A stretch of DNA of 64,000 nucleotides, from positions 44,155,984 through 44,219,983 of the forward strand of contig OY744544.1 of assembly GCA_963556195.1 (NCBI GenBank). Direction: 5' to 3'. Below the pieces are notes generated by a model. The model was not told the origin of the DNA, searched no databases, and was given only the letters and a program-made list of their open reading frames with translations. The position numbers and the translations under genes are program-made. Positions 1-12,223 of this stretch are shown piece after piece (position 1 is the stretch's first letter; every line of letters starts with the position of its first letter). This DNA is from Sepiola atlantica (lineage: Eukaryota; Mollusca; Cephalopoda; Sepiida; Sepiolidae).

Positions 1-597
1 ATGATTAGATTAACTTTATTGTTTGACGTTGTCTTTTGAACTAATTTTGAACATTTTGCTTTTTTTTTGTAAAGACGGGCTACTTTTCGTTAAGTTTTAT
101 TTTCTTTAAACAAAAAATGTTATAGTTGTGTTGTTATTTATTGTTTTGTTGTAAAAGTTACAGCAATAAATGAATAGAGTTCTTCAAGAAAAATTCCAAA
201 CAAATGAGACTAGGTTTTGCTTCTTTAAAAAGAAACTTAATGTAGATAAATCGATTCCATTTGCTTCAAAACAACAGCGTATTAATAAATACTTATTTAA
301 AAAATATTTATTTACAAATATTGGAGGATGGCATAGCCTCTTTTATCTGAAGCCCACGATTTCCAGTTTATCCAATATGTTTATTGGAAGTGGCCAAAGA
401 TAATAATTTAAAAAAATGCTATTAATAATTATTTTTTTCTAAAAACACATTTCAAATTTCTTTAAAATAGAGTTAAGAAAATCAATGTCTAACCACCCAA
501 GAAATATGACTGGGGCTCCATCGGTTTACGCATGAGCGTTCATTTCTGACGTGGCAGCCTAGCAAAAATATGCGACCAGAGGGAGCATATATTTGCT

Positions 598-598
598 A

Positions 599-657
<59 letters not shown>
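598..657 (+). repeat. (AAT)n microsatellite
   Basis: About 19 AAT units. The rest of 1-1080 is AT-rich with nothing recognised. Confidence 0.9.
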
Positions 658-664
<7 letters not shown>

Positions 665-1081
665 AGTTTTTATATAGTAAAATAATCTATTTATCTTCTA
701 CAAAGAAAACAATTCGAACTTTCAGATTACATTAAAATAACAGTTTATATATGGAGCAAAAATTTAAAATTAATTTTAAAAATAATAACTACCTGACACT
801 AAGAAAATCAACGGAGAAAACTCACGTCAGAATTCAACATGCACTCAACGACTCCTGCTCGCTTTGTACAGCTGGTCTGACTCGCGCATGCGCACAAAAA
901 GCAAACACCAAATAGGTGTAACTGTGAATCTAACAGCACCATCCACGTTTTAAAATTTTTTTTACATGAATTTGGGGATGGCTTCTTCATCTTTCGTGTG
1001 AATCAGATGATTCTGATGTTGGCATTAGTTTCCCCGATGTTTTTCTAGTTAGAAATATTTCTGGAAAGACATTGGATACTT

Positions 1082-1220
1082 ACGGGAAGGACCACGAGAA
1101 GGTTGCCAACATCCCTAAGTGAAAGTGATACTGTGGAACCGACTGGATTCGAACTTGGAACACCCAGGTCTTCAGTCCGTGTCGATATCCACTTAACCAC
1201 CGTCACCTCCCTGGGGATGG
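1082..1220 (-). repeat. tRNA-like SINE
   Basis: On the minus strand a tRNA-like stretch carries a box B (AGTTCGAATCC) preceded by a box A-like GTGGTTAAGTGG. It continues into a short non-tRNA tail ending near 1082. Anticodon arm and acceptor pairing are poor, so this is a SINE or tRNA pseudogene, not a functional tRNA. Confidence 0.5.
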
Positions 1221-1574
1221 CTAATGAGATTAAACTTAAGGATTGTATGATGTACACGTAAAAGGAAAGAATTAAAGAAAAACGAAAATATTATTTTTAA
1301 TTTCATCGATAATATTGAGCAGAAATAACTTGGGGTGCTGCAGTTCGGCAGCCCTTACATACGAGCCGCCACTGTACATTTATTAAGACAATTTACAAGT
1401 TAAAAGAAGTTTGCTTCATTCCAAACTGTCATGGCTTTTCTCGTCTCCCCAAATGCAATACTTTTTATAGGGTGCAGGGGAGCTAACTCTGCCTTGTATA
1501 TTATTTTAAACTGAGGGCCTAGCCGTTTTAGGAACTTTTTAGGAATAGGTATCCAAGAAAATTTCAGTACTTAC

Positions 1575-1642
1575 GTCATCAATTCCGAGTTTCACTGGAG
1601 ACTTCCGAGAATGGCGAACATTAACAAACTTCACCGAACAAA
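1575..1642 (-). CDS. candidate orphan exon
   Basis: A 68-bp minus-strand segment with an acceptor ATACATTCAG just above 1642 and a perfect GTAAGT donor at 1574-1569. Only one frame stays open (two bases, then 22 codons, ending LGIDD). Base composition is higher in GC than the flanks. No neighbouring exon is confidently linked. Confidence 0.3.
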
Positions 1643-2054
1643 CTGAATGTATTATTAGCCTCTTTTAAAAATCTTTTTTTCGTGAAGAAGTTTTATTTTA
1701 CCCTAACCCTAACCTAATTCTAAACTAACCCTAACCTAACTGTTTTGGCAAAGGTAAATGAAAAATTATTCAAAAAATTTCAAATGAAAAGTTGCAAAGG
1801 TAATAAAGATATCCAAACAATTATGTAAAAGTCCGATTGAAAAATAGTACAGTGCCGTTTTTATTTGTATATCTCACTAAAAGTCGGGACTTAATTCAGC
1901 TTTCTCCGTTTGTAGTCGGAACTGCTTGCGTTACGACTACGTCATGATTGAAAATCTATGGATACCCATTCCTAAAAAGCACTCAATTTTGTATATGATT
2001 GATCTGTAGATTACTTTGCATAGTAGACAAACAGCTTGTGAACGATAGTTTCTA

Positions 2055-2185
2055 TTTAACCCACAGATAGGACTCTGACAGAGTGGACCTGGGAGTGTAG
2101 TGGTAATTAAGGGGTGACTCCACACTCCTCAAAGCTCCCCAATTGGGGCCTCACCACTGGATACAGTTTTGTGTCATACACAGGA
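2055..2185 (+). repeat. dispersed repeat A, copy 1
   Basis: Shares a block (GATCTGGGAG-like, GTAACTAAGTGGTGACT-like, then CCGGATCCAGTTTTGTGTCA-like) with 19605-19750 and 20160-20372. Function unknown. Confidence 0.5.
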
Positions 2186-4255
2186 CGGTTCAAGTAAGCA
2201 TTTCTTATTTGATATCAGACTGACCTTATCTAAAAGAAATGCCAATAAAAACACTGATAGGTAGAAATACAAGTGTTTTTTTCTCCTAACTGTTACAAAA
2301 ATATTACAACATGCCCCGATGATGAGCTCTATGTATCGAAAGCGAAAGATGGGGGGGGGGGGGGGGGAGAAAGGGTGATACTACCCTTTTGCTGGTAGGT
2401 AGGGCAATTTTGTTGATGGGAAAAAAATGTGTTAATAAGTATTTAATGTCTACTTTGCGATGTAATCTCACACCTGTTTGTATTTATTTCGACCACTCAG
2501 CCAAAACTCTGGCATCCGTTCTTATGGAAACTGTTTTGAATTATCAGCAGTTGGCCATCTCTCTTTCTCTGTCTCTCTCTTTATAAAATATAAATATCCA
2601 CGGATACATGTTTCGCCGTCTATGCCTCTTCAGCATTGCTAGGCGATTTCGATAAATGCTTCCCTGTTCAATTATCAATATCACACAAAAAAAAAAAATA
2701 TAAATAAAAATGACAACATGTATGTATCTCATGTTAGCAGAAAAAAGAGTGCTCGATCGTAAGTCAAACAAAAGCCAATATTTATTATTCTATTTAAATA
2801 CTATACATTACAGTGCACATCGGAAATACCCAGGTTTCGTCCATCTGGTCATTTGGGAATTAGGAAAAACTTTGACTTACAAAGATCCAGACAGAGTCGT
2901 CAGTCTCTGTTTTTGTTGAGAGGATGATGGAAAATTCCCAAGATGGATGTATGGTTATCCGATATTCCTCTCTCCTTGAAAAAAATGTGTCCGGTTAATT
3001 TTACAATATGCCCTCTTTCCTTGATTAAGGAAGTGAAATGTTTAGAATACCTGTTTTTTTTCTTCCTTCCCTAAAGGGTAAAATGTTTATTGGAATTAAT
3101 GTATAATGTATGTTATGGCTGCTCTCAATTTATCGGGTATGGGTGAAAAGATACTCCCTTGTGGTGTTACATTGGAGGAGGACATGTAATCTTTCTGAGG
3201 TGGATTTTCTATTCCAATGTAAATCATATTAAATGTTACTCAAGTTTAATAATGATGGACTTTAGAGTAAAATATGGGTATGAATGAACTAGCGGGATTA
3301 AGGACAGGAAGTGTCACAGAGAGATAAAATAAAAATCAACAATGACTAAGAATCAAAAGTGTGGGAACGGAAGTCGGGCTATAACAAATGAGAAGTGACG
3401 TCATAAAAAAATGGAAAATTATGATTGGTTAACAAAAAGTGTGACTTAAAAAGATTTTCGCTTATTGAACATCTCTTTCTGTCCATGATGAAATCACGAC
3501 TATAGTGCAATTAACACCCAATGATATAATTAACTAACGCTGTTTTCATTAACCAGCTATGATGTAATGAAACAGCGTGGGACTCAATAAATTACTATTG
3601 TCCACTCGACTAATGCTTGTTCGAATTATTTTATCTGCCATTAAAAGAAAAGGGTATCTAACGATTTGATTTCAGTGTTCCGACGGTATACCAAACGTTT
3701 GCAGAACGGAGACTAGTGTAACAAGCTGACTGAGGTTCAGGGAGGAGAACAACGAACAAAGTATGATTTGTGAATTGTGTAAATTAACTGTGCTCGATTT
3801 ATTATGAAATATTCCGAAGGACACAATGATTATGCCACAAGCAGCCGATCCCGCTTTGACCTCATTTTCCTTCAACCAGACGACCTGATTGATCCTGACC
3901 AGACAAATCGCCGTCTCTTCATTCAAAGGACAAACTTTATGCTACTGTATATACTTTTAATACATTCAATCGTTTTAAGCAAAATCATGTTCCTTTTTCG
4001 TTGCTTTGTCGGCATTTGGTTATTGTCATTTTTAGCTCTGTGATCATAACTATATTTAACAATGGGTTTCTTACACGCTTTAAAATGTCCCTTGGAGTCT
4101 CTGAAATAGGTGAATGTTTAGCACCCAGTAACATACCTCATCCTCAGCCAAAACAAAAGGATAAGAAAATGGAGAAAAAAAAGAGAATCCAAAGGAACAA
4201 AAATAATGTTTTGTTATAACTTGACAATTTCCCAGCCGTTCGGCTAGGTATGGTA

Positions 4256-4474
4256 TGGTAGTTTTGTTTTACGGCATATCAACCCTTTTTGGGTTATTTA
4301 ATGCCGAATCTGGTCATTATAGTAAAAGTTTTTATGCTTCAAGTTCTTTATATCTTCAAATGTTTAATCATCGTTTTTGGTTTGGTAGTTTTGTTTTACG
4401 GCATATCAACCCTTTTTGGGTTATTTAATGCCGAATCTGGTCATTATAGTAAAAGATTTATGCTTCAAGTTCTA
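4256..4474 (+). repeat. two direct repeats spaced 127 bp
   Basis: A roughly 90-bp block starting near TAGTTTTGTTTTACGGCATA is repeated almost identically from 4256 and from 4383. Both lie inside the insertion that interrupts the foldback element. Confidence 0.8.
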
Positions 4475-4799
4475 AAAATAAAATAAAAAAGGGGAGGGAG
4501 AAAGGGAGAGGGGCTGTTGTTTTTGTTTTTGGTTTTGTAGAACATAATTAAGTTTTACAAAAAAAAAAAAAACAAACAAAAAAAAACGTCAATGTAGGTG
4601 AATTTCGTCTCAGGGAGCCACAGGGCAGCCTGATCTGGTATCACCAGCGTTCGGCTAGGACCAAAGAGAACGACCTGCTTGTTATCGGTTCTGAACACAC
4701 CGGAAAACAGTAGACTCTCTATTATTTAGAAAGGGTCTTACTAACCAGTTTTTGCTTTTCTTTCTTTCACTCCCCGTTATAATTCAATGAATTTCTGTA

Positions 4800-5190
4800 T
4801 ATATAACCATATTTATGAAAAATAATAATTACAAACCAATTGGGATATCTTAAGCAAATGTGGTATTGTAGTAACTGAGATGATTCTAGTTAAGAGCAGG
4901 ATAAACATTTTTATCACTTTAGACCAACGATTACCAACGACCACCTTTCCCCACACTTTTGATGGCCTTGTGCCTAATTTGTTTTGAATGTAATTTTTTA
5001 TATTTTCTGCAAATAAATAATTCAAAGTGTAGTATCTGTTCCGTCCTCAGTCAAAGGAGAAGAAATCCTTCTTGACTGAGACAGTTTAATTTTTTTCCTA
5101 TCTAGAGTGCCTCTTATGGGGAACTGGATGTACCCCACATTAAAAAAAAACTTTGCTCTCGTGAGAAGGCAAGTAAATAAGGGCAATACT
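4800..5190 (+). repeat. second U2-motif repeat family, copy 1
   Basis: Contains CAAAGTGTAGTATCTGTTCC at 5027-5046, identical in core to U2 snRNA around the branch-site recognition block. The flanking sequence on both sides matches 20380-20815 in reverse complement. This family has a different body from the longer U2-headed SINE. Confidence 0.6.
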
Positions 5191-5564
5191 AGGATAATAG
5201 AGAGCCCACTGTTTTCCGGTGTGTTCAGAACCGAAAACAAGCAGGTCGCTCTCTTTGGGAAATTGTCATGTTATAGCAAAACATTATTTTTGTTCCTTCG
5301 AATTCTCTTTTTTTTCTCCACTATTGAAGAGCTAAGGAAGCTGAAACTGGACACTTTAATGTACACAGATAATCGAGACTTGGCAATGTCTGATTTCCAT
5401 CTTTTTTCTAAAAAGACTTATGGAAATTACTATTGTTATAACTCATGCCTCGGACAGTTCCCTATTTCCTGTTATGTATGCGGGAACCCGGTTGTCTGCT
5501 TGTGTTGTAACTAACTGTGTAAACAAGTGTTCTGTTTCTTCTTTAAGTACATTTTCTTATTTGC

Positions 5565-5568
5565 ATTC

Positions 5569-5636
<68 letters not shown>

Positions 5637-7050
5637 TTCTTTGGTTTAATGTCTCTTTTACATGCTGGCATGTGTTGAACGGTTTTAAGAAATTGACTTC
5701 CAAACAAACCTATCTCTGACTTGGTCTTTATTTATTTATCTCTCTTTCTCTCAAATCCATCCTTCTTATTTCCTCCTATCTTTCCTTGGCTTTCCCCTGC
5801 TGACTGACCCTGCTACCTCCACTATTCTACATCTACTAACCCAAGCACTCTCATCTATTCTTTCAATGTGACCAAACTACAAAGTATTCTGTTCTGCACA
5901 CATCTCCCTATATTGTTCAGACTTAGTCTTTATCTGGGGTCATCAGATCTAAGCCTTTCTTTAAGAGTCATATTACACATCCATTATATCATTCTCATAT
6001 CATTTCTTTCTATACAATGTATTTCCCAAGTTTCACTTCCATACATCATCATCCTGCATACATATCCTTGATAGACTCTTCCCTTGGCCAACAGTGGTAA
6101 CGCTCTGATAGTTAGTAATGACAGAAGTTCCCAGAACTTATCGACTCCTAACTTTTGCAATCACACTAGCACCAGTTCCTCCCTATGCTCCGATGGTCAC
6201 AAAACTTCTGAACCACCTCAATAGCCTCGCCATTCAAATATACTTTCTTCACATCTGAGTTATTTATCCGTCTCCATTGTCTTACATTTCTTTCATACAA
6301 ACTGGTTGTCATCTCTCAATCTACCTGTAATTCTACTGCACTTCTTGTGTACCTAATGCTTACAAGTACCACAAAAAGTTGAATTGCACCCGACTCTCTT
6401 TCCACAAACTGAGCAAGGGAACTTTTCTCTTTCTGGGAGCTTTCCAACACTACAATTACTGATCATCATTTTGGTCTTTGTAACATCCACTCTCAAACCG
6501 TTACTTTCCATAGCATTCCTCCAAGTCTTTAACTTAATAAGTAGACATTCCATTGTTTGCAGACAAGTGTTGAATCATCAACATACAGCTTCTCTTCTGG
6601 ACAATCTGTACGGATAATTCCTTGAACAATGCTTCTAAGATACAAATGAAAAGCAACGGACTCAGTACAGAACCCTAATGTATCCATACTTTAATATTAA
6701 AGCTGTCACTAAATGTGCTGTTAAAATCTAACACGATTTTGAACATTTTTGTATATTGCTTGAAAAGCCACTCGTTTACCTCTAATTTATTCAAAGCCTA
6801 TCAAACAACACATCTCGGTACTCTATCAAAAGCTTTCTCCAAATTCGCAAAAGCAAATTACAGATTCTTCTTTTTACCAAGATACTTCTCTATCATTTGT
6901 ATCAGGATAAATATAGCACCAGTTGTACTTTGCTATTCAAATATATTTTCTCCACAGTCAAATATTTTCACAAGTCATTATCTTCTCATTCAAAATTTGG
7001 CTTCTTTTGATCAATTTCCATGACTTTATTCAGTGCAACAGACTGACAAA
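5565..7050 (-). pseudogene. RTE-like LINE reverse transcriptase, 3' half
   Basis: Read on the minus strand, fragments in changing frames match the C-terminal half of an RTE-type non-LTR retrotransposon: a KAFDRVP-like RT block near 6840, LRVDVTKTKMM near 6490, a Cys motif CSVCGKRVGCNS near 6400, and RNDMRMI..WMCN near 5970. Stops and frameshifts are many. The 3' end is followed on the minus strand by a GAT microsatellite (5574-5634), a usual tail for this family. Related copies, opposite strand: 16590-17230 and 45240-45760. Confidence 0.75.
5574..5634 (+). repeat. (ATC)n microsatellite
   Basis: About 20 uninterrupted CAT/ATC units at the 3' end of a minus-strand LINE. The poly-His frame across it is an artefact. 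Confidence 0.9.
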
Positions 7051-7132
7051 AAAAAACTATTTCAAACTTAAGCATGACAGACCAACGAAAATGGTATTTC
7101 CAACTTAAGTATTACAGACTGACTAATGGACA
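7040..7132 (-). repeat. short tandem 'CTGTCATGCTTAAG' repeat
   Basis: About two units of a roughly 47-bp motif (minus strand: TTGGTCTGTCATGCTTAAG-like). Related tandem units lie at 51111-51230 and a single one at 51979-52026. Confidence 0.5.
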
Positions 7133-7301
7133 GAACTTCTAATAGAGGTTCTTCGACACATCTAAAATAAGATGTCCAGTCAATCTGCGTATTTAACGAT
7201 GAAAATGCTATTTTTAAACTGAGATGAGAATGCATCTAAAAATATGATGATGATACAAAAAATTGGCAGGAAAAAATCAAATAAATTTCGTTATTTTTTA
7301 C

Positions 7302-7380
7302 CTCTGTTTGGTTTTAACTGAATTTCCAAATGGACAGTCTTTTCCACAAGTCATTTTCTGGACGTTGGTATGACGTGATG
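7302..7380 (-). CDS. candidate orphan exon
   Basis: A 79-bp minus-strand segment with an acceptor (TATACTTCCAG just above 7380) and a GTAAAAAA donor at 7301-7294. Only one frame is open through it, with two bases before and two after 25 codons; the peptide includes VQKMTCGKDCPFGNSVK. Phase does not fit the candidate exon at 1575-1642 directly. It could be an exon of a second gene, a repeat-derived exon or chance. Confidence 0.3.
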
Positions 7381-7479
7381 CTGGAAGTATAAATAAATAT
7401 TAAGCCTCCATTAACAATGGGATTAAAGGAAAAGATGTCAAGTCATATGCAAATGTGAAAAACACAATTATTTAAAATT

Positions 7480-7905
<426 letters not shown>

Positions 7906-8111
7906 TGAGCCAGAATAAGTATTTTTTAGAAAAAAACTGAAGTGAAATGAAATATATTCATGCAAAGAACATAGCAGAAGAAAAAAAACAAAAAATAGGC
8001 TAGTCTGAATCTAGTATCGATATGTCAGACAGATTTCTATTTAAGCCTGACTTTGACAATCTGAGAAGATAATTTTATGTTAAAAGGAGGCTGTTTTATT
8101 TGTGCTGCCAG

Positions 8112-8203
8112 GTGCAGATCTGCATAGAAATTGTTTTGAAAGCTCATACCAATCGTGACTGTAAAGTGCCTCAGCCTGTACTCAATTTGTGTTGTGTTTG
8201 GGA
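8112..8203 (+). CDS. weak candidate exon
   Basis: Plus-strand 92-bp segment with a pyrimidine-rich acceptor ending TGCTGCCAG at 8111 and a GTGAGT donor at 8204-8209. One frame is open across the segment (contains VLKAHTNRDCK). No linked exon was seen, so this may be chance. Confidence 0.18.
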
Positions 8204-8466
8204 GTGAGTGTTTGTTCTCCAGGATTAGAGAATCTTCTAATATATAAAATATTCTTATCGGATTTTAAAAGTCACACCTAAATAGGATTTAAGCTGAAAA
8301 ATCAAACTTTGGTTCTGACTAGCCAATTTCATTTGTTATTGTTGTACCATATTATTAGCAATATAATAATATATATCGTTACAATTTATTTTTGAAATTA
8401 GAACCAGGTTCCTCTGCTCCTCTCTCACTCAACTCGTCCACTGAAACCAAACAATAAAAATATATG

Positions 8467-8558
8467 TCTGATTTTTATTTTTATTTTTAGGTGATTATTT
8501 AAAAATGTTTCATAAGAAACATTTTTAAATAATCACCTAAAATAAAAATCAGACAGAG
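8467..8558. repeat. near-perfect palindrome, ~45-bp arms
   Basis: The left arm GTCTGATTTTTATTTT... through GGTGATTATTTAAAAATG returns as CATTTTTAAATAATCACC ... AAAATCAGAC with almost no loop. It lies in a dispersed element (8230-8650) related to 12380-12620, 37110-37400 and 48960-49260; only this copy has both arms. Confidence 0.85.
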
Positions 8559-8944
8559 GGATAACTAATATTTTAGATTGAAGAATATAATAGGAATTGT
8601 CTACTTTATGTGCAAACAAATAAAAAATAAAAAATAAAATAACTTCACTGAATTCTAGCTAACGTCAAGTAGGTACAGCAAGTAGGAATAAGAGATACCA
8701 GCACTCAACTCTGTTGTGCAAATTTTGCTGGTTTGCGTTGAATATCAGGTCTGGTGTACCAGAAATAGCACCTGGCAGAAATAAATAAAACCTACTTGAC
8801 ACAGACACGCACCTGACCGGAAGAAACGAAACTCAGTCGATTGACACGGAGACACAACTGGCCGAAAGGAAAATAAATATCTAGTGATTTGATGCAGAGA
8901 CACTTGCGAAGGTTATATGCAAAGGTTATCTGGAGATTCAACCA

Positions 8945-9236
8945 GGGGTTTTTACCCCGCCTAATAAACCGGTATCGTCCGGGCCTTTGGGTCTGGATTT
9001 ACGCCGGTCTATTGGGGGTTGCCGGTCCTGTGCAGTTCTAGGAGGTGCACTCTCCCAGGCTTTGCCTCCCCTCTTTGGGGAGAAGTGAGTTTATTGCTTA
9101 CCGGGAATGCCGACGGGGCTGCCCAGGCAATTTTTAAATGGCCAGAGTGCTCACCTCTCGAGCGCTGGCTTATCTAATCCCACTTTCCCGACCTTGTGTC
9201 ACATCTTATCTTGTGAGAGGTAGATAAATAACTTGA
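8945..9236 (+). mobile_element. U2-SINE family body, head lost
   Basis: Shares the full body of the U2-headed family: CCTGTGCAGTTCTAGGAGGT, an inverted TCCCC...GGGGAG hairpin block, CCGACGGGGCTGCCCAGGC, and the tail ...GATAAATAA. The U2 head is not recognisable in this copy. Confidence 0.75.
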
Positions 9237-9629
9237 GACGGAAATACACACATCACTAAATAAACAATAAAAGGGATGGAAGCCATGTCCCATAGGGGGG
9301 GGGGGGCATGACTACAATGATGGTGAAAGCGAAATTCCAGAATGGGCGTTTACAGTTGTGGATGCATGGGTGTTCAAAAATGTTATATAAACTAGCCCAA
9401 ATGGAGATCGAACAGATTCTGCTGTATCGCGAGTTTGAGAGCTCAACCTCTGTCAATTCCTGTGCTTCCTCCGGCCCCGAAACCAAGCAATGCAAATATA
9501 CCATTCTATTTTTATGCACCAGTGTTTGTCATCATTCTTTTAAGCACAGCAGTAATACAACATTTGGACATGCCAAACCATAATGGTGGGTGGATCGATC
9601 AAAGTACCAAATTGTGACCCCTGGTAGAT

Positions 9630-9760
9630 GGGGGGAAAAGGGGTGCCCATGTAAGTCTTAGGAAGCGGTAATCAAGGATGATCTGGAAGGCGTAAACGTG
9701 GACCAAAACCTATCCTTGAAGAAACACTCTAGAGAGATGGTTTAAAAGAGATTGCTCAAA
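9630..9760 (+). pseudogene. short RTE-like LINE remnant
   Basis: About 25 codons (VIKDDLEGVNVDQNLSL) resemble the extreme C-terminus of RTE-type reverse transcriptases. Short and unsupported by flanks. 9240-9630 has unassigned moderate-GC sequence with a G-run at 9295. Confidence 0.35.
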
Positions 9761-9789
9761 TGGGTTTTTTTTCTGTCATTTTATTTATT

Positions 9790-10640
9790 TCTTATACTAG
9801 CAAAAACATGTGCCCCCTCCAAAGGAGGAGGTAATGCATGGCAGGATTGTATCATTACAAACACACATATACAATACTACCCCAAAAGAGAAGGTAATGC
9901 CTGGGAGGATGATCTCATGACAACAGAACAGATACTACACTACCCCCAATGGTGGATGGTCTTATGACGAATAAACATATACAACACTACCCCCAAAAGA
10001 AGAAGTAATGCTTGAAGGATGATCCCATAGCAACAGAACATATACTACACAATCCCACAAAGAAGGAGGTAATGCCTGGAAGGATGATATCACGACGAAC
10101 AAACATACTACCCCTACCCTAAAGGAGGAGGTAATACTTGGGAGGATGGTTTCATGACAACAGAACAGATACTACATTACTTCTCACAAAAGAGGAGGTA
10201 ATGCTTGGGGGATAGTATCATGACGAATGAACATATACTACACTATTTCCCCCTCTCAAAGGATGGGGTAATGCCTGGGAGGATGGTGTCATGAAAACAG
10301 AACAGATACTACACTACCCCCTCCCAGGGAGAAGGTAATGCTTGGGAGGATGGTATCATGATAACAGAACATATACTACACTATTTCTCTCAAAGAAGGA
10401 GATAATGCCTGAGGGATAGTATCATGACGAATGAACATATACTACACTACTTCCCCCTCCTAAGGGATGAGGTAATGCCTGCGAGGATGATGTTATAACA
10501 ATAGAACAGAGACGACACTACTCATCAAAGGATGAAGTAATGCTTGGGAGGATGGTGTTATAACAATAGAACAGAGACGACACTACTCATCAAAGGATGA
10601 GGTAATGCCTGGGAGGATGGTCTCATGACAACAGATTATT
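9790..10640 (-). repeat. minisatellite with the U2 branch-recognition block, array 1
   Basis: About 13 diverged units of 60-70 bp. Each has GAACA(G/T)ATACTACAC (minus strand GTGTAGTATCTGTTC, the U2 snRNA block), an AAGG...GGAGGTAATGCCTGGGAGGATGGT box and a TCATGAC spacer. Unit length and sequence drift show age. The same unit occurs in inverse orientation at 16201-16590. Confidence 0.8.
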
Positions 10641-10744
10641 CATTTCTTGTATATGCAGCAAACCCGATGTCTTTTGGATCAACCGGGTAGCCACCATTGT
10701 CAGTGATAGTAAGCAGCTCACTCTGCATTTCGCTTCCGATACGG

Positions 10745-10850
10745 TTACCAAAACGTCCGATGTTTGTGACAAGTAAACATGACGTTAAACCAGACTAAGA
10801 TGATGAATGATGATGACTTATTTAAAATCAGATTAAAAACATCTGCCATA
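10745..10850 (-). repeat. LINE tail with GAT repeats
   Basis: Minus-strand TCATCATC...TTTAACGTCATGTTTACTTG resembles the 3' tail of the RTE-like LINE at 5640-5700. From 10850 to 11200 nothing recognisable. Confidence 0.4.
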
Positions 10851-11212
10851 ACAACGTGCGTTGCGTATATCGTTATATATTTATATTTTGTCTTATCTGA
10901 TTCATCCAATATGTGTATGGAGAAACGGTGCCTGTACGTTTCCATCTTATATCATTAGACCAAAACTTACACTTATTTTAACTTGTTCTGAATTGTTCTC
11001 GAACTCTTTCATTATTTAAAATTCTTAATATATACGTCATGGGGTAATATATGCACACATGACATAAGCATTAACAATGGAGATGGTGATATTTCAGAAA
11101 GATTTTAAATCTTAGATTTAATAAATATTTCTGATGCATCATTTATGTTTTATTTGATTTTATATATATCTATACACACAAAATCATATATATATATATA
11201 TATATAGTAGCT

Positions 11213-11335
11213 TACATAAATGCAATTACGTTTCATAATACTTGTACCTCATTGGGGCCGAAGTTTGTAATCTTTTACAAACTTCAACCGCGATAAGGTA
11301 CAAGTAGTACTGAAGCATAATTGCATTTATGTAAG
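11213..11335. repeat. inverted repeat, ~58-bp arms (MITE-like)
   Basis: The arm TTACATAAATGCAATTA...GTACCT...GAAGTTTGTAA folds back on TTACAAACTTC...AGGTACAAGT...TAATTGCATTTATGTAA across a 4-bp loop. Flanked by TA tracts. No coding sequence. Confidence 0.8.
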
Positions 11336-11423
11336 TAATTTTAATGTTTATATAATGTATATTTATAAAGCTCTACCTTGTACATGAAGCACTTTTTAAA
11401 AATATTGGTTTTAAGTTCATCTT

Positions 11424-11427
<4 letters not shown>

Positions 11428-11500
<73 letters not shown>
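11428..11500 (+). repeat. (TA)n microsatellite
   Basis: Long uninterrupted TA tract. Further tracts: 11756-11824, 12152-12222, 22016-22082, 22334-22371, 22637-22692, 22750-22830, 40540-40595, 59119-59192, 59805-59880, 60137-60182, 62614-62680 and 63236-63300. 'IYIYIY' frames over them are artefacts. Confidence 0.95.
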
Positions 11501-11501
<1 letters not shown>

Positions 11502-11752
11502 AGGAAATTAACATCTTTGAAGCACGGATTAGAATGTATTGAAGTGAAATATTTTGAAAATCAGCAATCGTGCACTTTTAAATGAAGAATTAATTTATTT
11601 AATTTTTCTTTTTGCAAGCTTTCGTTGTAGAACAACTTTGTCAGGCGAAACTGTCTTATAGTTTTTTTAGCTTCTTTTCTTCCTCCTCATTTTGATGGTC
11701 GAATCACGATATGAGCAGAAAGAAACGTCAAGTTCTTAAGACATTAGGATAA

Positions 11753-11828
<76 letters not shown>

Positions 11829-12122
11829 TTATGTACGGCACAATCACGCTGACACACCAGTTCCCGTTAGATCACCGAAGTTAAGCGGCGTCGAGCCTGG
11901 CCAGTACTAAATAGGTGATCATTTAGGAATACCAGGTGCTGTATGTGCTCTCTGCTTATCACAGCATTGTTTCCAGTCGTCTTGTATTACTACTTGCCAT
12001 TGGAATCAAGCAGTGCCGTCTCAGGAGAGCGGTTGCGCAACCCTTGCAATTACAAATTCACGTGCGGGCAGCCCCTGGCGGGGCACTCATACGTCGAAAA
12101 ATCGACGGGAGAGTCCATCATA
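11829..12122 (+). mobile_element. 5S rRNA-headed SINE, copy 1
   Basis: 11829-11946 matches almost a whole 5S rRNA: GTACGGC start, GATCACCGAAGTTAAGCGGC (box A region), GGCCAGTACTAAATAGGTGA (box C region) and ACCAGGTGCTGT end. It is diverged and continues directly into a non-5S body (TGCTCTCTGCTTATCACAGC...) shared with 45780-46010 and 47175-47480. This is a 5S-derived retroposon (SINE3-like), not a 5S gene. Confidence 0.8.
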
Positions 12123-12151
12123 TATATATTGGTTTTAAGTTCATCTTAACA

Positions 12152-12222
<71 letters not shown>

Positions 12223-12223
<1 letters not shown>

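Larger units (their letters stand above)
4170..5320. mobile_element. foldback element with a nested insertion
   Basis: A long imperfect inverted repeat: the left arm is 4170-4234 continued at 4662-4727, and the right arm is 5191-5320. At 4235-4661 the left arm is interrupted by about 427 bp that begins and ends with the direct repeat CGTTCGGCTAGG and contains a tandem duplication. The centre (about 4800-5190) belongs to a second U2-motif repeat family shared, inverted, with 20380-20815. No transposase was seen. Confidence 0.6.

Noticed and set aside
1700..1742. Chromosome end
   Set aside because: Only a few degenerate CCCTAA-like units inside ordinary sequence.
5420..5719. ORF with a run of ~22 His
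   Set aside because: Translation of an (ATC)n microsatellite at the tail of an antisense LINE.
11829..11946. Functional 5S rRNA gene
   Set aside because: Many substitutions in conserved arms, no T-run terminator directly after, and fused to a repeat body.
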